NCBI GenBank assembly: GCA_963969395.1
Contig: OZ017804.1
Span: 8,742,001 to 8,806,000 of the forward strand
Origin: Pseudoscleropodium purum
Lineage: Eukaryota; Streptophyta; Bryopsida; Hypnales; Brachytheciaceae
Direction: 5' to 3'
Length of the DNA: 64,000 bases
The notes under the pieces were generated by a model. The model did not search any database. It saw only the letters and a list, made by a program, of their open reading frames with translations, and was not told the DNA's origin. Position 1 is the first letter of the stretch; each line of letters begins with the position of its first letter. The translations under genes were made by a program, and so were the position numbers. This document shows, in pieces, positions 1 through 12,704 of this stretch.

Positions 1-445
1 ACAAGACGTGCGACCAGGGCTCGCTGGGAGCATTACGGCACGCAACCCGAGTGCCGGAATCGTCTGTACTTCCCACCAAACTTAAATCTGGCAAGTCCTC
101 CTTCTCTGTACTCCAAAATTTCACATCGAAATTCACCCTCAAAACCTTATCAGCTGCTCTGCAGTCTTACTCACTCGCAGCAAAATTCCGATTTGGATTC
201 TGCCTGTTTGAGATCCGACTCCGTCTAAAACTATACCTGATTTTTTCATCGCGCCAGGAGCATCCTCTGGTCATCGCCGAGCAGAAGACGTGCGACCAGC
301 GCTCGCCGGGAGGATTACGGCACGCAACCAGAGTACCCGAAATCCTCTGTACTTCCAACTAAACCCTAATCTGGCAAGTGCACCTTCTCTGTACTCCAGT
401 TTCTCGTTGAAATTTCACTCTCAAATCCTTAACAGCAGCTCTGCA
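1..445. repeat. diverged direct tandem duplication (two units)
   Basis: Unit 1 (about 1-165) and unit 2 (about 284-445) share the same order of words: gacgtgcgaccag, a tacggcacgcaac block, tctgtacttcc, tctggcaagt and ccttctctgtactcc. The spacing is about 282 bp. Both strands are open over short distances, but the reading frames are not conserved between units and I see no gene. The left unit begins at the window edge, so the array may extend further left. Confidence 0.75.
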
Positions 446-1040
446 CAGTCTGCAGTCTGCAGCTTTTCCAGAGCAAGTCGTATGTCAGGGTCAAACTCAC
501 ATTCCTGTTCAGGTGTCCGGCACATCCTGCAAATCCTGCAAATGAGAAGGCCGGGAGATACATTGGGATTGCCGGTCTATTCGATTGAAAAACGAAATCA
601 CTCCAGGTACATGCGTCGATTCAGAGCCTATCGATTTTCAACATCAGTAGCAAAACCGCTTCGGTTTTAGGTCTCTGTTACGGAAACTGCAATGGAATCA
701 TGCCTTTGTTTCTAAGCTACCACGCTCACTTATTTACCAAAATGATATGATTCGATCAAATCTTTACGGCGTTGATGAGACTGTGGGGTGATCCGATCTC
801 GTCCAAAGTCGGCAAGTTGACGCGAAGTTTGCTTTTGACACTGTCTCGATCTCTTTATCTTGCACTTCAATTCAGCAACTGCTCGTCGTTGTGAATGCAT
901 CCTAATGCTGATGAGCTCTTGCAGATCTTGATTTCTACCACATAAATTACCGCATCACTTCAACATTGACAATTATAAACAAAAATTCATGAATGAGGGA
1001 TGCAAATGAGGTGAAGGAAATGTTGTTTTGGACCAACCTA
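446..1040. other. intergenic, nothing recognised
   Basis: There is moderately AT-rich sequence without a supported exon. The open frame across 290-670 lacks any recognisable domain and overlaps the duplicated units. Confidence 0.4.
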
Positions 1041-2106
1041 TGTGCAGGTGAATGCAAGAAACACTTGAAGCGTTTGGTCGCACCCTAGTTTTTTATTTGT
1101 TTTTGGCCATAACTTCTGTGTTTTAGCTCCAAATGACTCAAAATTTATAGGGAAGCTACTCATAACCATTGTACACCTTTTCCAAATTTTCAGGATTTTT
1201 CAAAAACAATTTACTATTTTAAAGCAACCTCAAGAATTTCTCACAATGGCTTATTTAGGGGGGTTTTGCACTCTTTTTAACCCCCCAAAACGAATTTTGA
1301 GCTGAAATTTGGAGAGAATGGTCTTCTAGTAGACTTATAGCTATTGTCCAAATGAACTTGAAATATACTTATTTTTATGTGGTGTACAATTCCACAAAGA
1401 GACCTCCTTTCTACATTTTTTCTCAAAGGTATGAAACATTATTTCAGTGCTTTTTTTGGTCAAAACCCATTACCAAAAAGTTTTCTCAAATGGACAATTT
1501 TTAGATTTTAAAAAAAAAATCCTATTTTTTACAAATTAAAATGTCAGATGTGGTGAATTTTGTGTCCAAAAAAACCAGTGAAGAAATACCACTTTTGACA
1601 TTTTAATGTGTAAAAAATAGGATTTTTTTTTTAAATCTAAAAATTGTCTATTTGAGAAAACTTTTTGGTGATGGGCTTTGATTAAAATATGCACCAAAAT
1701 AGTGTTTCATACCTTTGAGAAAAAATGTAGAAAGGAGCTCTCTTTGTGGACTTGTAAACCACATAAAAATAAGTATTTTTCAAATTCATTTGGATAGTAG
1801 CTATAAGTCTACTAGAAGACCATTTTCTCCAAATTTCAGCTCAAAATTCGTTTTTTGGGGTTAAAAAGAGTGCAAAACCCCCCTAAATCAACCATTGTGA
1901 GAAATTCTTGGGGTTGTTTAAAAATAGTAAATTATTTTTGAAAAATCCTGAAAATTTGGAAAAGGTGTATAATGGTTATTAGTAGCTTCCCTATAAATTG
2001 AGTCATTTGGAACTAAAACACAAAAGTTATGGCCAAAAAAAAATCAAAAACTAGGATGTGACAAAACGCAACAAATAGTACAAGTATTTCTTGCATTCAC
2101 CCGTGC
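1041..2106. mobile_element. foldback (long inverted repeat) element
   Basis: Two arms of roughly 500 bp are near-perfect reverse complements around a centre at about 1545-1595. The left arm starts tgtgcaggtgaatgcaagaa and the right arm ends with its complement, cttgcattcacccgtgca. Matching internal blocks include ttggccataactt, gtctactagaagacca and ctcaaaggtatgaaac. No coding capacity is visible. The form is that of a foldback or long-TIR non-autonomous DNA element. The superfamily is unknown and no clear target-site duplication was found. Confidence 0.9.
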
Positions 2107-5100
2107 ATTCTTTATAAGCCATTTTCTCCAGAATGTTTTGTGAATCTTGGCCAAGGTATTCCCCAAGTGTGCCTTACGAGGATTGTTCAATTGCCCAAGT
2201 TGTGAATTTCCGCCAATGAAATTGACGTTACCTACTCACTCTCCATCCTTCATTTGTGGCAGATTGTTCCTCTGTATTGAATTAGATGGGTCTAAGGGAC
2301 TTCATCAACGTTCTTGAGCATCATATCAAGAGAACAGAAACCATGTACAAAGTGTCATCAGTACTCGTTTTTACCTGTGTTACATACATTGAATCCATAC
2401 CTGCCGGAGTTGCGCTCTAAAATTCTTCATTTCCTCCAGTGTGTCAATTATCCGTGTCAGGTTGCAAGGCAAAGCAGGTAGTTCAAAATGCTTCACACAG
2501 ACAAGGGGATTTGCCAAAATCATTTGCAAATTCTTAAAATGACAGAATCCTAGATTTCTTGTGGGTCTGCATGTCTGCTGGACAGAGCTCATTCACATGA
2601 AGCTCATTTATAAACACTTGAATGATCTTCGTATGGCACGCTTGTGAAGACCTTGGCCAAGATTCATAGAGGCTCCAAATGTGGGATTGGGTAATCCATA
2701 CTGATATTCATGAGCCATCCAAGCTGAGAGAGCTGGAATCCACTTCCAAAACGCTCTCCATCTCCATAACGCACATTACTTGAATGCACACACTATAGCT
2801 TGCTGCAGGCTAAGATGCTGCCACTGGCGATGATCTCCATGATCAAATGCACAATTATCACTTCATTTTTGTGAAATTCAAGCTTGCCTAGCTGGTCCAT
2901 TCGTTGTTAGATCTGGTGGAAATTGAAGAATGTCACAAAATAGTACAGCACTAATAGTAATACTCACAAGTTCTCTGGCAGATATACAGTTGAGCAGTAG
3001 TGACAAGGAAGATGAACAATCTTTTCAAGTTGGGAAGTTGCCATGATCAGAACTTCTGAACTCAATGACTAGCCCAATCACTGCAAGGAGATATCCAACT
3101 CTAATTCCGGCAGATGAATAAATTCCTTTTTGAGTAGCAGAATGCGGCAACTGGCATCTTTGCCTGGTATCAAAAATAAAATCCTAGTAAAATAATCAAC
3201 CTACACTCACAAATCTGAAGCTACTGCACACGTTCATGACAATGACATTTTCTACGTTGTTGCTGGATCTGAGTGGAATACGTCTCTTTTCATAAGATCT
3301 TTAGTCCAATCCTCTATTTGATTGTTATATAAAAATCCCTATATGACAATCTTTGAATGCTACTGCTCCTAAATATCCAAATATCACAATTCTACTAAAA
3401 AGAAGAAATGAATTCTTTAGAATTATGAATCCCAACTTGCCACTATTACTTTTAAAACAAGTTTCATTTTCATTTGCCTTCATAAATTTTGAACTTTCAC
3501 ACCAACTAGTGTGCCCCGTGCTATTGCCATAGTCAAAACAAAAGAAAAAATAATTTTCTAATTTTTTTAATTCGTAGAACTTCAAAATTCAATAACTTTC
3601 ACACCCTAGGTTGGAATGCCATGAAACCAAGCCCATACACCCCTTCTTGCCGAGGGCTTTCTGACGATACCAAGAACGCGACCATGGGACACATGGTCTG
3701 GGAGATCTCAATGTAACAAACAAAACAAAACAAATAGCCTAACTTAATAGGAGGATGTGCACCATTACTATATCTCTCCCTATGGGTAGAGGTAATAAAG
3801 AGAGAAACAAAATGGAATCAATTGAGAATAGAAGAAGATGCCAAAACACCCCGTTATTTTAAAATGGAGAAAGACACATCACACAATTCAGAGGAAGGAA
3901 TGCACACCATAATTCCTTAGTCATAGGCAGAAGCAGCAACAAGCGGAGTGGTGGAGTTTAGGGTTGAATTCTCATCTTCAGTAGAGGTCAGCTCTCTGTC
4001 TGCACTAAAACAGGAATAGCGGTTGCGTACTTTGCCTTGCTCTCAGGGTCTATTGCAAACCATTGCAAAGTGTTCAAAATTTGCTACAAAAGTCCTGAGC
4101 ATGGAATCAATCCATCTCTGTGCGAAAACTGTGTTGCAAACAATATTGCAATCTCAAATACCGGTAGTTGCAAATACATTTGCATAAATCCACTGAATCA
4201 TTGCAAAATTGTCGTTAATAAATTCTTGGCAGCCATTGCAAAACTGCTGCAAAAACTATTGCAATCTCAGCCTTCTGTGCTAGTGCTGGAGTCAGACTTT
4301 TTCTCTTCCAGGAGCCAGACCACGGCCTTGACATCACTTGGAATTCTTGACATCGCTGGAAAGGTGATGGCGATAGAGCGGTTGCTGTATCTGAAAGTGT
4401 CATTTCTCTAAACGCGTTTGCTTCATCTTGCTACCGATGAATTGGGCATTTAAATAGCCGGAACAATGACGGACCAGTAACGCACGAACAAGGAGAGACT
4501 AAGACAAGGTTGCCTTCTGTGGGTGTGTACTTGGAGGGTGCGTGTACGTGTGCTGGGGTTGTGATTGATCTTAGAATTTCTAGGCATATTCAGAGCCTTA
4601 AATAGGGGTACCACTCGGCACATATCAGAAGTTCATCTACTCCGCCTTAAGGATTGTACATTGTGGGTATAATTCTTTGTACTTTAAATAGTTGTTGTGA
4701 TGTAGAAATGTGGTAGAAAGAAGGCATGTAATGGAAGGTGTATAAGTAGGATTGGCTTAGTTGTTTCATTTTTTTGTTATTGCTTCAATTAGGTGTTGCA
4801 AATTGAAACCAAAGATTGACTTTATTCACCCAATTCTCAGAAAATGGTAGATGTAGACTTATATACTATTGTCTTTTAGCAATTGAAAATGAGAAAAAAT
4901 CACTATAGAAGTATGTTCACCTGAAATCAACAACATTGTGGGACTTGCAAGAATCATGGTGGATAAGTAGTATAATGTTTATAACTTCACATTGAACATT
5001 TTGGTTTACCCCTTAAAGATGGAGCCTGTGATTGTGTAGTCAAACTTGAAAGTTCCTCACTCTATATTGTCCATTTTTTCTCTATTTATAAGTAAAATAT

Positions 5101-8100
5101 TTTGTTTATATTCATTAAAGATGAAGTCAGAAGTTCAATATTTGTTATAAAATCTTTAGAATTTTTTGTGAAAATTTTCAAATTACCATGATTTTTTGAA
5201 GGAAAAGTGAAGAAAATTCTTATGAAATACCAATCATGCTTAAAAAATCTAATTTTTTTAGAATAGAAGTACATTACAGTTAGTATAAAACATTGTCATT
5301 AAAAAAAATCCGTATCACTTCATATTTAAAAATGTAGTTATAGATTCTCAACTTCAAAGTTCACTGAATGCTTATTTTAATTTTAAGAAAATTTTCAAAT
5401 TTTCCAAATGGTGTACAAATTGCACTTTAGAAGCTTTATTTTCTTAAGTGTGCTCAAAAGCAATAGAAATCATTTTGAGAGTTGATACCAAGCTTTGAGG
5501 GAAAAAAACTAAAAAAATCATTGAAATGAACTAGATTCATACTAATCCATATATATTCATAAACACCCACCACCTCCATTAAAAACACAAAAGTAACCAA
5601 TTATAATGTCTTGAATTTAAATCAAGGATGTAGGTTACAACATCATTTAAGTTGTGCACCCAAAATTAGATGAAAATCATCCATTCACCAATATGCACAA
5701 AGCCTAGTTGCCCCTCCAATGGATACAAAACATCATCAACTGTCTTTTAGGGTTAATCCCTAAAGGACCAACATGTTTTTTTTGGCAACATAGCAATTTT
5801 GATATGAATGAGGATTTTCATATTTTAGGATGCATCAGCATAAATTAATCCTTAAATGACACTAAGGCCGAAAAACATGTCATGAATGATTTGATTGTTT
5901 ACTATAAGAATAAAAAATGTACCAATTGGTTCAATAATTAAAGCATTTTGATGACTACCTTGATCATGGGGGCCGCATCTTTTAAGGTTAATATATGACA
6001 ATGAGTCTCATCATATCACATTGAACAAAACTCGCAAACTTGGAACAAGTTGACATGTGTTTATACTTGCATCTACACTTTAATTAGCAAGTAGGCAGCA
6101 TTGCGGTATCACGGTGGATTGTAAGTAACTTTATTATCTGTAGCCATCAAGACTTTTAGGGGGTATTATAGTACTAGATTGCACCAAAAAAACTAATTTG
6201 GCTAAAAAATGACAACAAGGCATGAAGTTTTTCACCAAAAAACTTCAAACGTAAGAATAAAATTTTGGATGAAATTGTTAAATTGTAGATCAAAACATAA
6301 TTATAGACATGTGATATGTGCTAATGTGATATTTTCTATTCAATATGTGGATGAAAGTTGAAATTTGGAGCACCACTATAACATTTTATATCACCACTTT
6401 GGCACTTCATAAAAATGAAAAAAAAAAGCAAAAAAAAAAAGCCCTAGTAGTGATGCTCCTTGTATGATATAATCTGAAACCTTTTTTTATCCATGAAAAA
6501 TGCTCAAATATGTGTTTTTTTGGTTGAAATAAAGTAATTGAGACTATGGTAGGTAAAATTGTAATGGTGGTGTACATTCAAGTTTTGAAATGTATGCCAC
6601 TTTTATAATTTTGCCTGCAATGGGCTTACTCCCATTTAGTCTGCAATAGGCTCACTTATCTTAAGGGTTTATTGCATGTAAAGCCAAATCATTCTATTCG
6701 ATGGAGAAACACCCAAATTCATATTTTTGGGTTAATGTAAAGGTTTTCACTATGATGAGAAGGATTTTGGCTTTTATATCTATGTTCTAATTCTTCAAAA
6801 CAAAAAAATTAATAGTTTTATTTGCATAAAACTTGAATTTGAGAGTATCTTCATTGGAAAACAAACAAAGAATCACATAAAGTAGATACAAAAAAATTAG
6901 AATTAGATATTGGTCAACGAAAATACCCTTAAATATCCTATTGTAAGATAAAGGAATGAATTAGGATTTATACACTAATTATTAGACTTTTTTGAGGATT
7001 ATGGAAATTTCATTTATTGATAATTATGTTTTATCATCTTCTATGGTGTATATTTTATGTTGGAGACTGTCCTTCTTATTGGCTACTCCCCAAAATAAAG
7101 GCCTTACTTGTTGGGATTGGCCTCCTCAACCCCTCATTGTTGAAGCTCTCATGATGCCCTTTTAGTAAATTTAGCAAAAATAATCCAATAAATTTGAATT
7201 TTTTTTTCAAGAAACACAAGTAGCAATGGAGATTAAATGAAAAATTTTCAATTAATTATTTCATTTTTTACATCCAAAACACCCTCAACAATGACCTTCA
7301 TTGACATAAATTTTTTGATATTTTTTCTCTTGCGAATAAATGAATTTTTTCTTGATATTAATTTTTCAGAATTTTGGGTGGAAACATCAAGTTTTTATGA
7401 TTTTTAAAAAGAAAACAGTGAAATACAATTCATACAATTATATCAATTCTAATATATATTAGAATAATCTGTAATTTTTACCACAAATGAAGGATACTAA
7501 CAATGAAAAATATAATTTCTTAATTAAAATCAGAAAATCATTTTTAAAAAGAAAAAAAAGAATGAAAACCAGTCAATCTTGTACTCACAATAATTCTTTT
7601 ATTTTTTTGAATTTTTTTTAAATTTCAAAGATTGATAAGAGAGAGAACTTGTCCATCTTCATTTTCTTAGTTTAAATCAAACATTAAAAATGATTATTTT
7701 AACTTCTAAAGTTCTTTTGCATTTTGATCCCCCCAAATACTGAAAATGGTCACTTTTGTGTCATGATTTTTCAATGAAAAAAAAAATATAAACTCTGAAA
7801 AATTAAAACCTTAAAATCTTAATCTCAACTTCATATAGAATACATGCAAAAAGTTTAAAAGTCAAATTCCTTACCATTTGTGAGATCTATAAGCACAAAG
7901 AATATTTTTTTTTCACCTGGTCATCTCAACTTCAAAATTCAATAAGAATTAAAGAATATTGAATTTAGTTTGCATCTTTTATAAATGATATAAATGCTAG
8001 GTTGGAAAATGGTACATTCAAGATAAGAACTTGAATTTACTTTGGTATAAATTATGTACCTTGCATTACTATCATTCCATTGAAAAGAATAAAATATCCA

Positions 8101-8880
8101 TAAACATCAATAAATTCATCAAAATTTCAAAAAATAATCCTTTTTCTACAATCCAAACAAGGAATTGTTGTATTGTTACACAAAGAGTGAGGGGAAAAAA
8201 TTGAAAAAAAGCTTTAAAAAATAATTTGGGGGGTTGAAAAGATGGTTTTTTATACTATCATTCTCCAGGTAGAATATCCTTGAGTGTCAAAAAAATTGCC
8301 AAGTGGCAATTCTTTACGAGTCCTTTAATAATTATAGAGATTGAATGTTTGAGACAAAATGACTTTGAAATTTTTGTAAAATGCATTTGAACTTGCATAA
8401 GTGTGCAAATTAAATTTTTTGATTTGAATAGAAAATGTACATCTAAAAATATAAATTATGCACTTAAACAATTCAAAAGTTAATCTATAGCAGTTGACCC
8501 AAACTTTGAAAACTACAATTCTAATAGAAGGAATTTTAGGGGTTAAAAGTTATGATGAAGGTTGACCAAGGTGCATCCACTTTTAGAATGCGTAGACCTT
8601 TAGGGTTTAAAAGGTATGTGCACCCCATAAACCCTACAAATTCAAAGAATTGAAATGGATATTTAAAGATCTTAAATACATGGGCCTATAATGCCAAAAA
8701 ATTTTGTGATTTTTTGGAATTTTTTTAAAAGATAAGGAAATGTACTAGATTTCTAAGTGTATAATTTTTACTTCAATTAGTAATTGGTAGAAAAAATAAT
8801 GCTTTTCTAAATACAAAATGCTCAAGTTCTAGGAACAAAAAAGAAATATAAAAACTCAAATAATTTTTTTGTTCTTCTCA
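2107..8880. other. AT-rich gene-free intergenic DNA
   Basis: There are long poly-A/T runs and stops in all frames. A small sub-region at about 4040-4275 is rich in the word TGCAAA/TTGCAA, and a similar TGCAA-rich stretch sits at 38285-38480, so both may be pieces of one dispersed repeat. The stretch from about 4430 to 4780 has a TATA-like ttaaataggggt and could be a decayed LTR or promoter, but I cannot show paired LTRs. No RNA gene was recognised. Confidence 0.45.
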
Positions 8881-8899
8881 TAGAGAAGATTTATATTTT

Positions 8900-9860
8900 C
8901 ATAGAAAGTCTTGATTCATTCTATTTAAATTAGTGATGTGAAAGTTGCAAAGAGTCTTATTTTTTGGACAATCAAGGATGCTTTTTTGAAAAAATAACTT
9001 ACTAGATTTGTTTTGAATTCAATTTTCTCAAATTTTTCAAACAAAAAGGTCTATAAGATATAGATTAGTTTTACAACAATCTTACTATTAGAATTGGCAT
9101 GTTGTGATTTTCTTTTAAAGCTATTAATGATATGGCAAATTTTGTTAAAATGATAGTATTCCAAATGCCATTTTCACATCTTGACATCTAAGACAAGTAT
9201 ACATTGTTTACATCTAGGTCAATTTTAGATTTAGAACTCTAGGATTAACATAGATATCAGACCAAGCAATCTAAAAAATCTAGGACTAATATAGATTTTA
9301 TATATCTAGGAGGTTTGTAGATTTAAAAAATCTAGTACTATTATAGATTCTAGTACAAAAAAAACACTTCAAACTGCATGGTTTGAACTACTAAGACCAC
9401 TAATTTAATGAAATGGCGCCATTTTAATGAAATTTCCCTTCGAATTAATTTTTTCCTTTCACTTTCAATTGTAATTACATCTTCTAAACAATTTTTATTT
9501 GAATGAAAATGAATTTAAAAATAACTAAGTCTTTGTTTTGCATTTCAACTCAACTCTCCACTGTAAAGTTATAAACCTGAAAACTACATAGTACAATTTT
9601 TTTAAGCTAGGAAAGTTCAAAATGAAATAGTTCAATGGCAAAGTATAAAAATTACAATCTTCACTTTGAATACTAACATCTTACAATCTGCTTGATCAAA
9701 AAAGAATTCCCACATATTCTTCTTCAAGTTTATTGCAAGATCATGCAGTTGGACATGTAACAAATATAGTTAATTTTTATTGTAGCTCTTTGCATGAGAA
9801 AAAATAATTTTGGAGTGTTTTTTTAGTGAAATAGTGTTCCTAAACTCTTAGGGGCTTATC
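8900..9860 (+). repeat. dispersed repeat, copy A (interrupted by a MITE)
   Basis: This AT-rich non-coding repeat shares ordered blocks with 16080-16770 and 61250-61830. The blocks are a ttgaaaaaataactt word, acaatctcactatt, an agctattaa segment, a run about cttcaattt and acaattttt, and a closing block of the type 'tttaggagttaa'. Copy A is longer because a roughly 300-bp TIR element (9132-9438) sits inside it. Confidence 0.65.
9132..9438 (+). mobile_element. MITE, copy 1
   Basis: The segment is bounded by imperfect inverted ends (tggcaaattttgttaaaatg on the left; the right end reads cattttaatgaaatttcc). It carries the internal blocks cttgacatctaaga and gtcaattttagatt. A reverse-complement copy with the same block order is at 39592-39900. 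It has no coding capacity. It is inserted in dispersed repeat copy A, which lacks it in the two other copies of that repeat. Confidence 0.65.
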
Positions 9861-10560
9861 ATCATTGACCAATGAATGACACCTACATCTAAACAAGAAG
9901 CGATTCTAAAACTTAGATATACATTGAGCAAGATAAATACAATTAGACTAGAAGAGTGTAGGGTCAATTTTTGGTACACCCATAGGCAATACTTTAAAAA
10001 TTTATAACTCATAAATACTAAATCCAAATAATGCATGCAAAAGTGCATTTAGATCCTCATTTACTTGTTAATAAGATCCAATTTATTTATAATAATAGAA
10101 TTTATATTCAGTCCCTATAACTAGCAACTATAGGTAAGGTAGACCAATCTATCTTTGCTATCTACCTATTTCTTCCATTTGACTTTTGGCCCCATTTCTA
10201 CCATAAAACTCATCCAAATCCATTTACTTTTTTGATGAAATCAAAGGGTTAATGCCAACAAGGGTAATGTGTTTGGCCCTTTATTGGTAGATACTTAAGT
10301 GCTAATAGATACATGAAATGGTGGTTATAAATTGTTTATAGAACGTTTATGACTCCATTATGAATGGTTTTGTAATTTCAGGGTAGACAACTTCACAAAT
10401 TCATAGAAATTAGAATTTTAATTAGAAAATTATAATTCCACTTGGGTCTGATTTGTGAAACAAGCGCACACCTCTGAAAAATATGTGCCCATCCTACTTT
10501 TGGCTCCAAGATATTCAGATTGGAAATCGGGTGGTAATACGCTTCTCTACCTTAGTGGCG
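9861..10560. other. AT-rich intergenic, nothing recognised
   Basis: There is no supported exon. Short frames here use non-ATG starts and show no domain. Confidence 0.4.
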
Positions 10561-10599
10561 ATTATGGGTGCACTTACCTTAGGATGCTGCTAAGTCAGA

Positions 10600-12704
10600 A
10601 TGATTTTTGAAAAACACAACTGACAGCACAGCTTGAAATCAAAAGGTGGCAAATGAATCGAGGTTGCGAAGCCTGGTATTCGGGAGGCCGGGGGTCGGGT
10701 CAAGTGAGGGTTTAACTGAGCCGGGCCGGTCTGGGAGGACCCAGCCCAGCCCGACTCGTCTCTCTCGGAATGGCAATGGCCAATTTGTAGCCATAGCGCT
10801 TCGCCGCATTTTCTAACCTTCCAGCATCCTTCATCGCATTTCAGCATGAATCTCTCTATTCCATCTTTCTGCTTCCGTCTCTCTGCGTAGTCCGCTTTGT
10901 GTTTTTCCCGAATTTTTTGGAGAATTTTCTCGCGTCGTTTGAGGCGGGGCAGAGCTCGTTTGAAGGCTAGACGGGAGATTATATTTTTCTGACGTGGTTT
11001 TTCGTTGCGGTGGAGATCAAGCGAATCTTGAACGAGAGTAGTGCGTGGTTGCGTTGGAATCGTAAAAGGAGTGAGGTGATGGTATTTCTATTTTATTTTG
11101 GTGAAGGAAAAGAGTACAAGGAATATTGTGTCCCAACCTGGAGTAGATATTAGTTTATTCAGTTTGAGGTCTCTGGATTGTGGTAATAATGCCTGGTGCT
11201 GTGAGGTACGCTGTTCGGTAAGAGTGGAAGATTCTGGACTGCATTGGAGTATGGAAGCCGAGGAGTGAGAATCTAGGCGGGAATTTTTTATTGCTGTTTT
11301 TTAACGAGCTAGCAATGCTCGTGGTGGTGCTCGTGTCGTACTGCTGGAAAAGCACGCCAGGCGGTGCGAGGGTTTAGCACCGGCGGCGAGAAGCTCCTGT
11401 AGCCGGAGGTTTGGAGTCGAGAAGATATTGGCGAGATGCTTCTCGCTCCTGTTTCTAGTCGTCGTTGATTAAACCTGCATTGCTGAGAAGGTTTGTACTC
11501 ATCTTAGGTGGACGACAATATTTCTTTGACTACAGCGCCACAAATGTCTTAGGATTAAGCGAGATCGTCTAGAATTGAACCAGATCAAACGAGAATGTCC
11601 AGCAGCCTTCCTGATAATGCTTGAATCTTCGTGGTTGGCTTTAAGGAGAAGCTGACGGTCGTGTTCAAGTTTATATAAGCTATTTTACATGTGGTACTCT
11701 CCTAAATTTGGCACTGGAGTGAATGTGCGACGCATATATTCGTCTTGCGAAGTTGTTGTATTCTTGATACTAGTTTAGTTCCTATTCAAATTCCCATTTG
11801 TTATGAGAGTTTTCTTGATTCTGAAGGAGACGATTGTAATTAAGAACTTTGTATTCGTTGATTTTAGATTTTCTACTTCTAACGAGTTTCTTTGTCACAA
11901 ATTCTTGATTCGCTACTAAATTTTATCCCGTTTGTCTCTCACCTTCCTCACGAGGTTTAATTATCTTTTGAGGTGTTTATATCGGTTAGTAGATGGTATA
12001 CTACGGAATTTGCGCATGTTCTGGTTGGGAGGTTAGGTCTGGTTAAATTTTAGGTCTCATTTTATGATTAAATCGGAATTAGCCATGGCGGCATTTTATG
12101 AATGAAGCATATATTGAAATTGATTTCCTTTGCCACAGCTCAATCATCCTCATGACAGCTGATTTTAACACATGCAGAGATTTTCCACAAGCTTGATAGG
12201 AAACCAATAAATGAGAGCTGTACGCTATCATTTGCTGGTGAGGAGACCACACTAAAGCAACGAGTCTGATGTAATCTCGTTTCTTGGTTCGTTCATTACT
12301 CCCTTTTGAAATGACTCCACGAGTATTCTTAGTGAATTTAAATTCCATTTATTCCTTCAGTGTATCATTTAATTAAAGAGTCGAATTGATTGGATAACAC
12401 TACGGATATCTCTTTTTCTGATCTGTTTTGTTTATCCTTGTGGTGATTACTTGCATCGCCCTAGTTCATTCAGACAGAGAATGATAGAGTATTTCATGTT
12501 TGAAAAGTCTACTCTCTTTTGATCCCTTCTACGACACAGCCTATCGTAAAAATCAGTACATTGTGTTATCCTAGGGGCAGCGTCGCTAGTATGTAGCTCA
12601 TGCTTGAACTATAATGGTTCTTTGTTGACTGAGGGGAGATTGATGGATCGTACTGCAGGCTGAGGCTTCCAGTATTGGACGTCAATCGCTGCAGTGAGGG
12701 CAAT
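10600..12704 (+). promoter_or_regulatory. probable promoter and 5' UTR region of the ceramide synthase gene
   Basis: Base composition changes from AT-rich to GC-rich and pyrimidine-rich at about 10640-11500, directly upstream of the LAG1-like coding start at 12705. A pyrimidine tract at about 10845-10885 (tctctctattccatctttct) is a plausible transcription-start region. The 1.2 kb between this GC-rich part and the ATG probably contains untranslated exon(s) and an intron, but I could not fix their borders. The open frame on the - strand at 10590-10847 shows no known domain. Confidence 0.4.

Noticed and set aside
4037..4411. 124-codon open frame on the + strand
   Set aside because: It is dominated by repeated TGCAA-derived residues, has no domain and starts from a weak context. 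It is treated as repeat DNA.
10590..10847. 85-codon frame on the - strand in GC-rich DNA
   Set aside because: No domain was seen, and it overlaps the likely promoter and leader of the + strand ceramide synthase gene.
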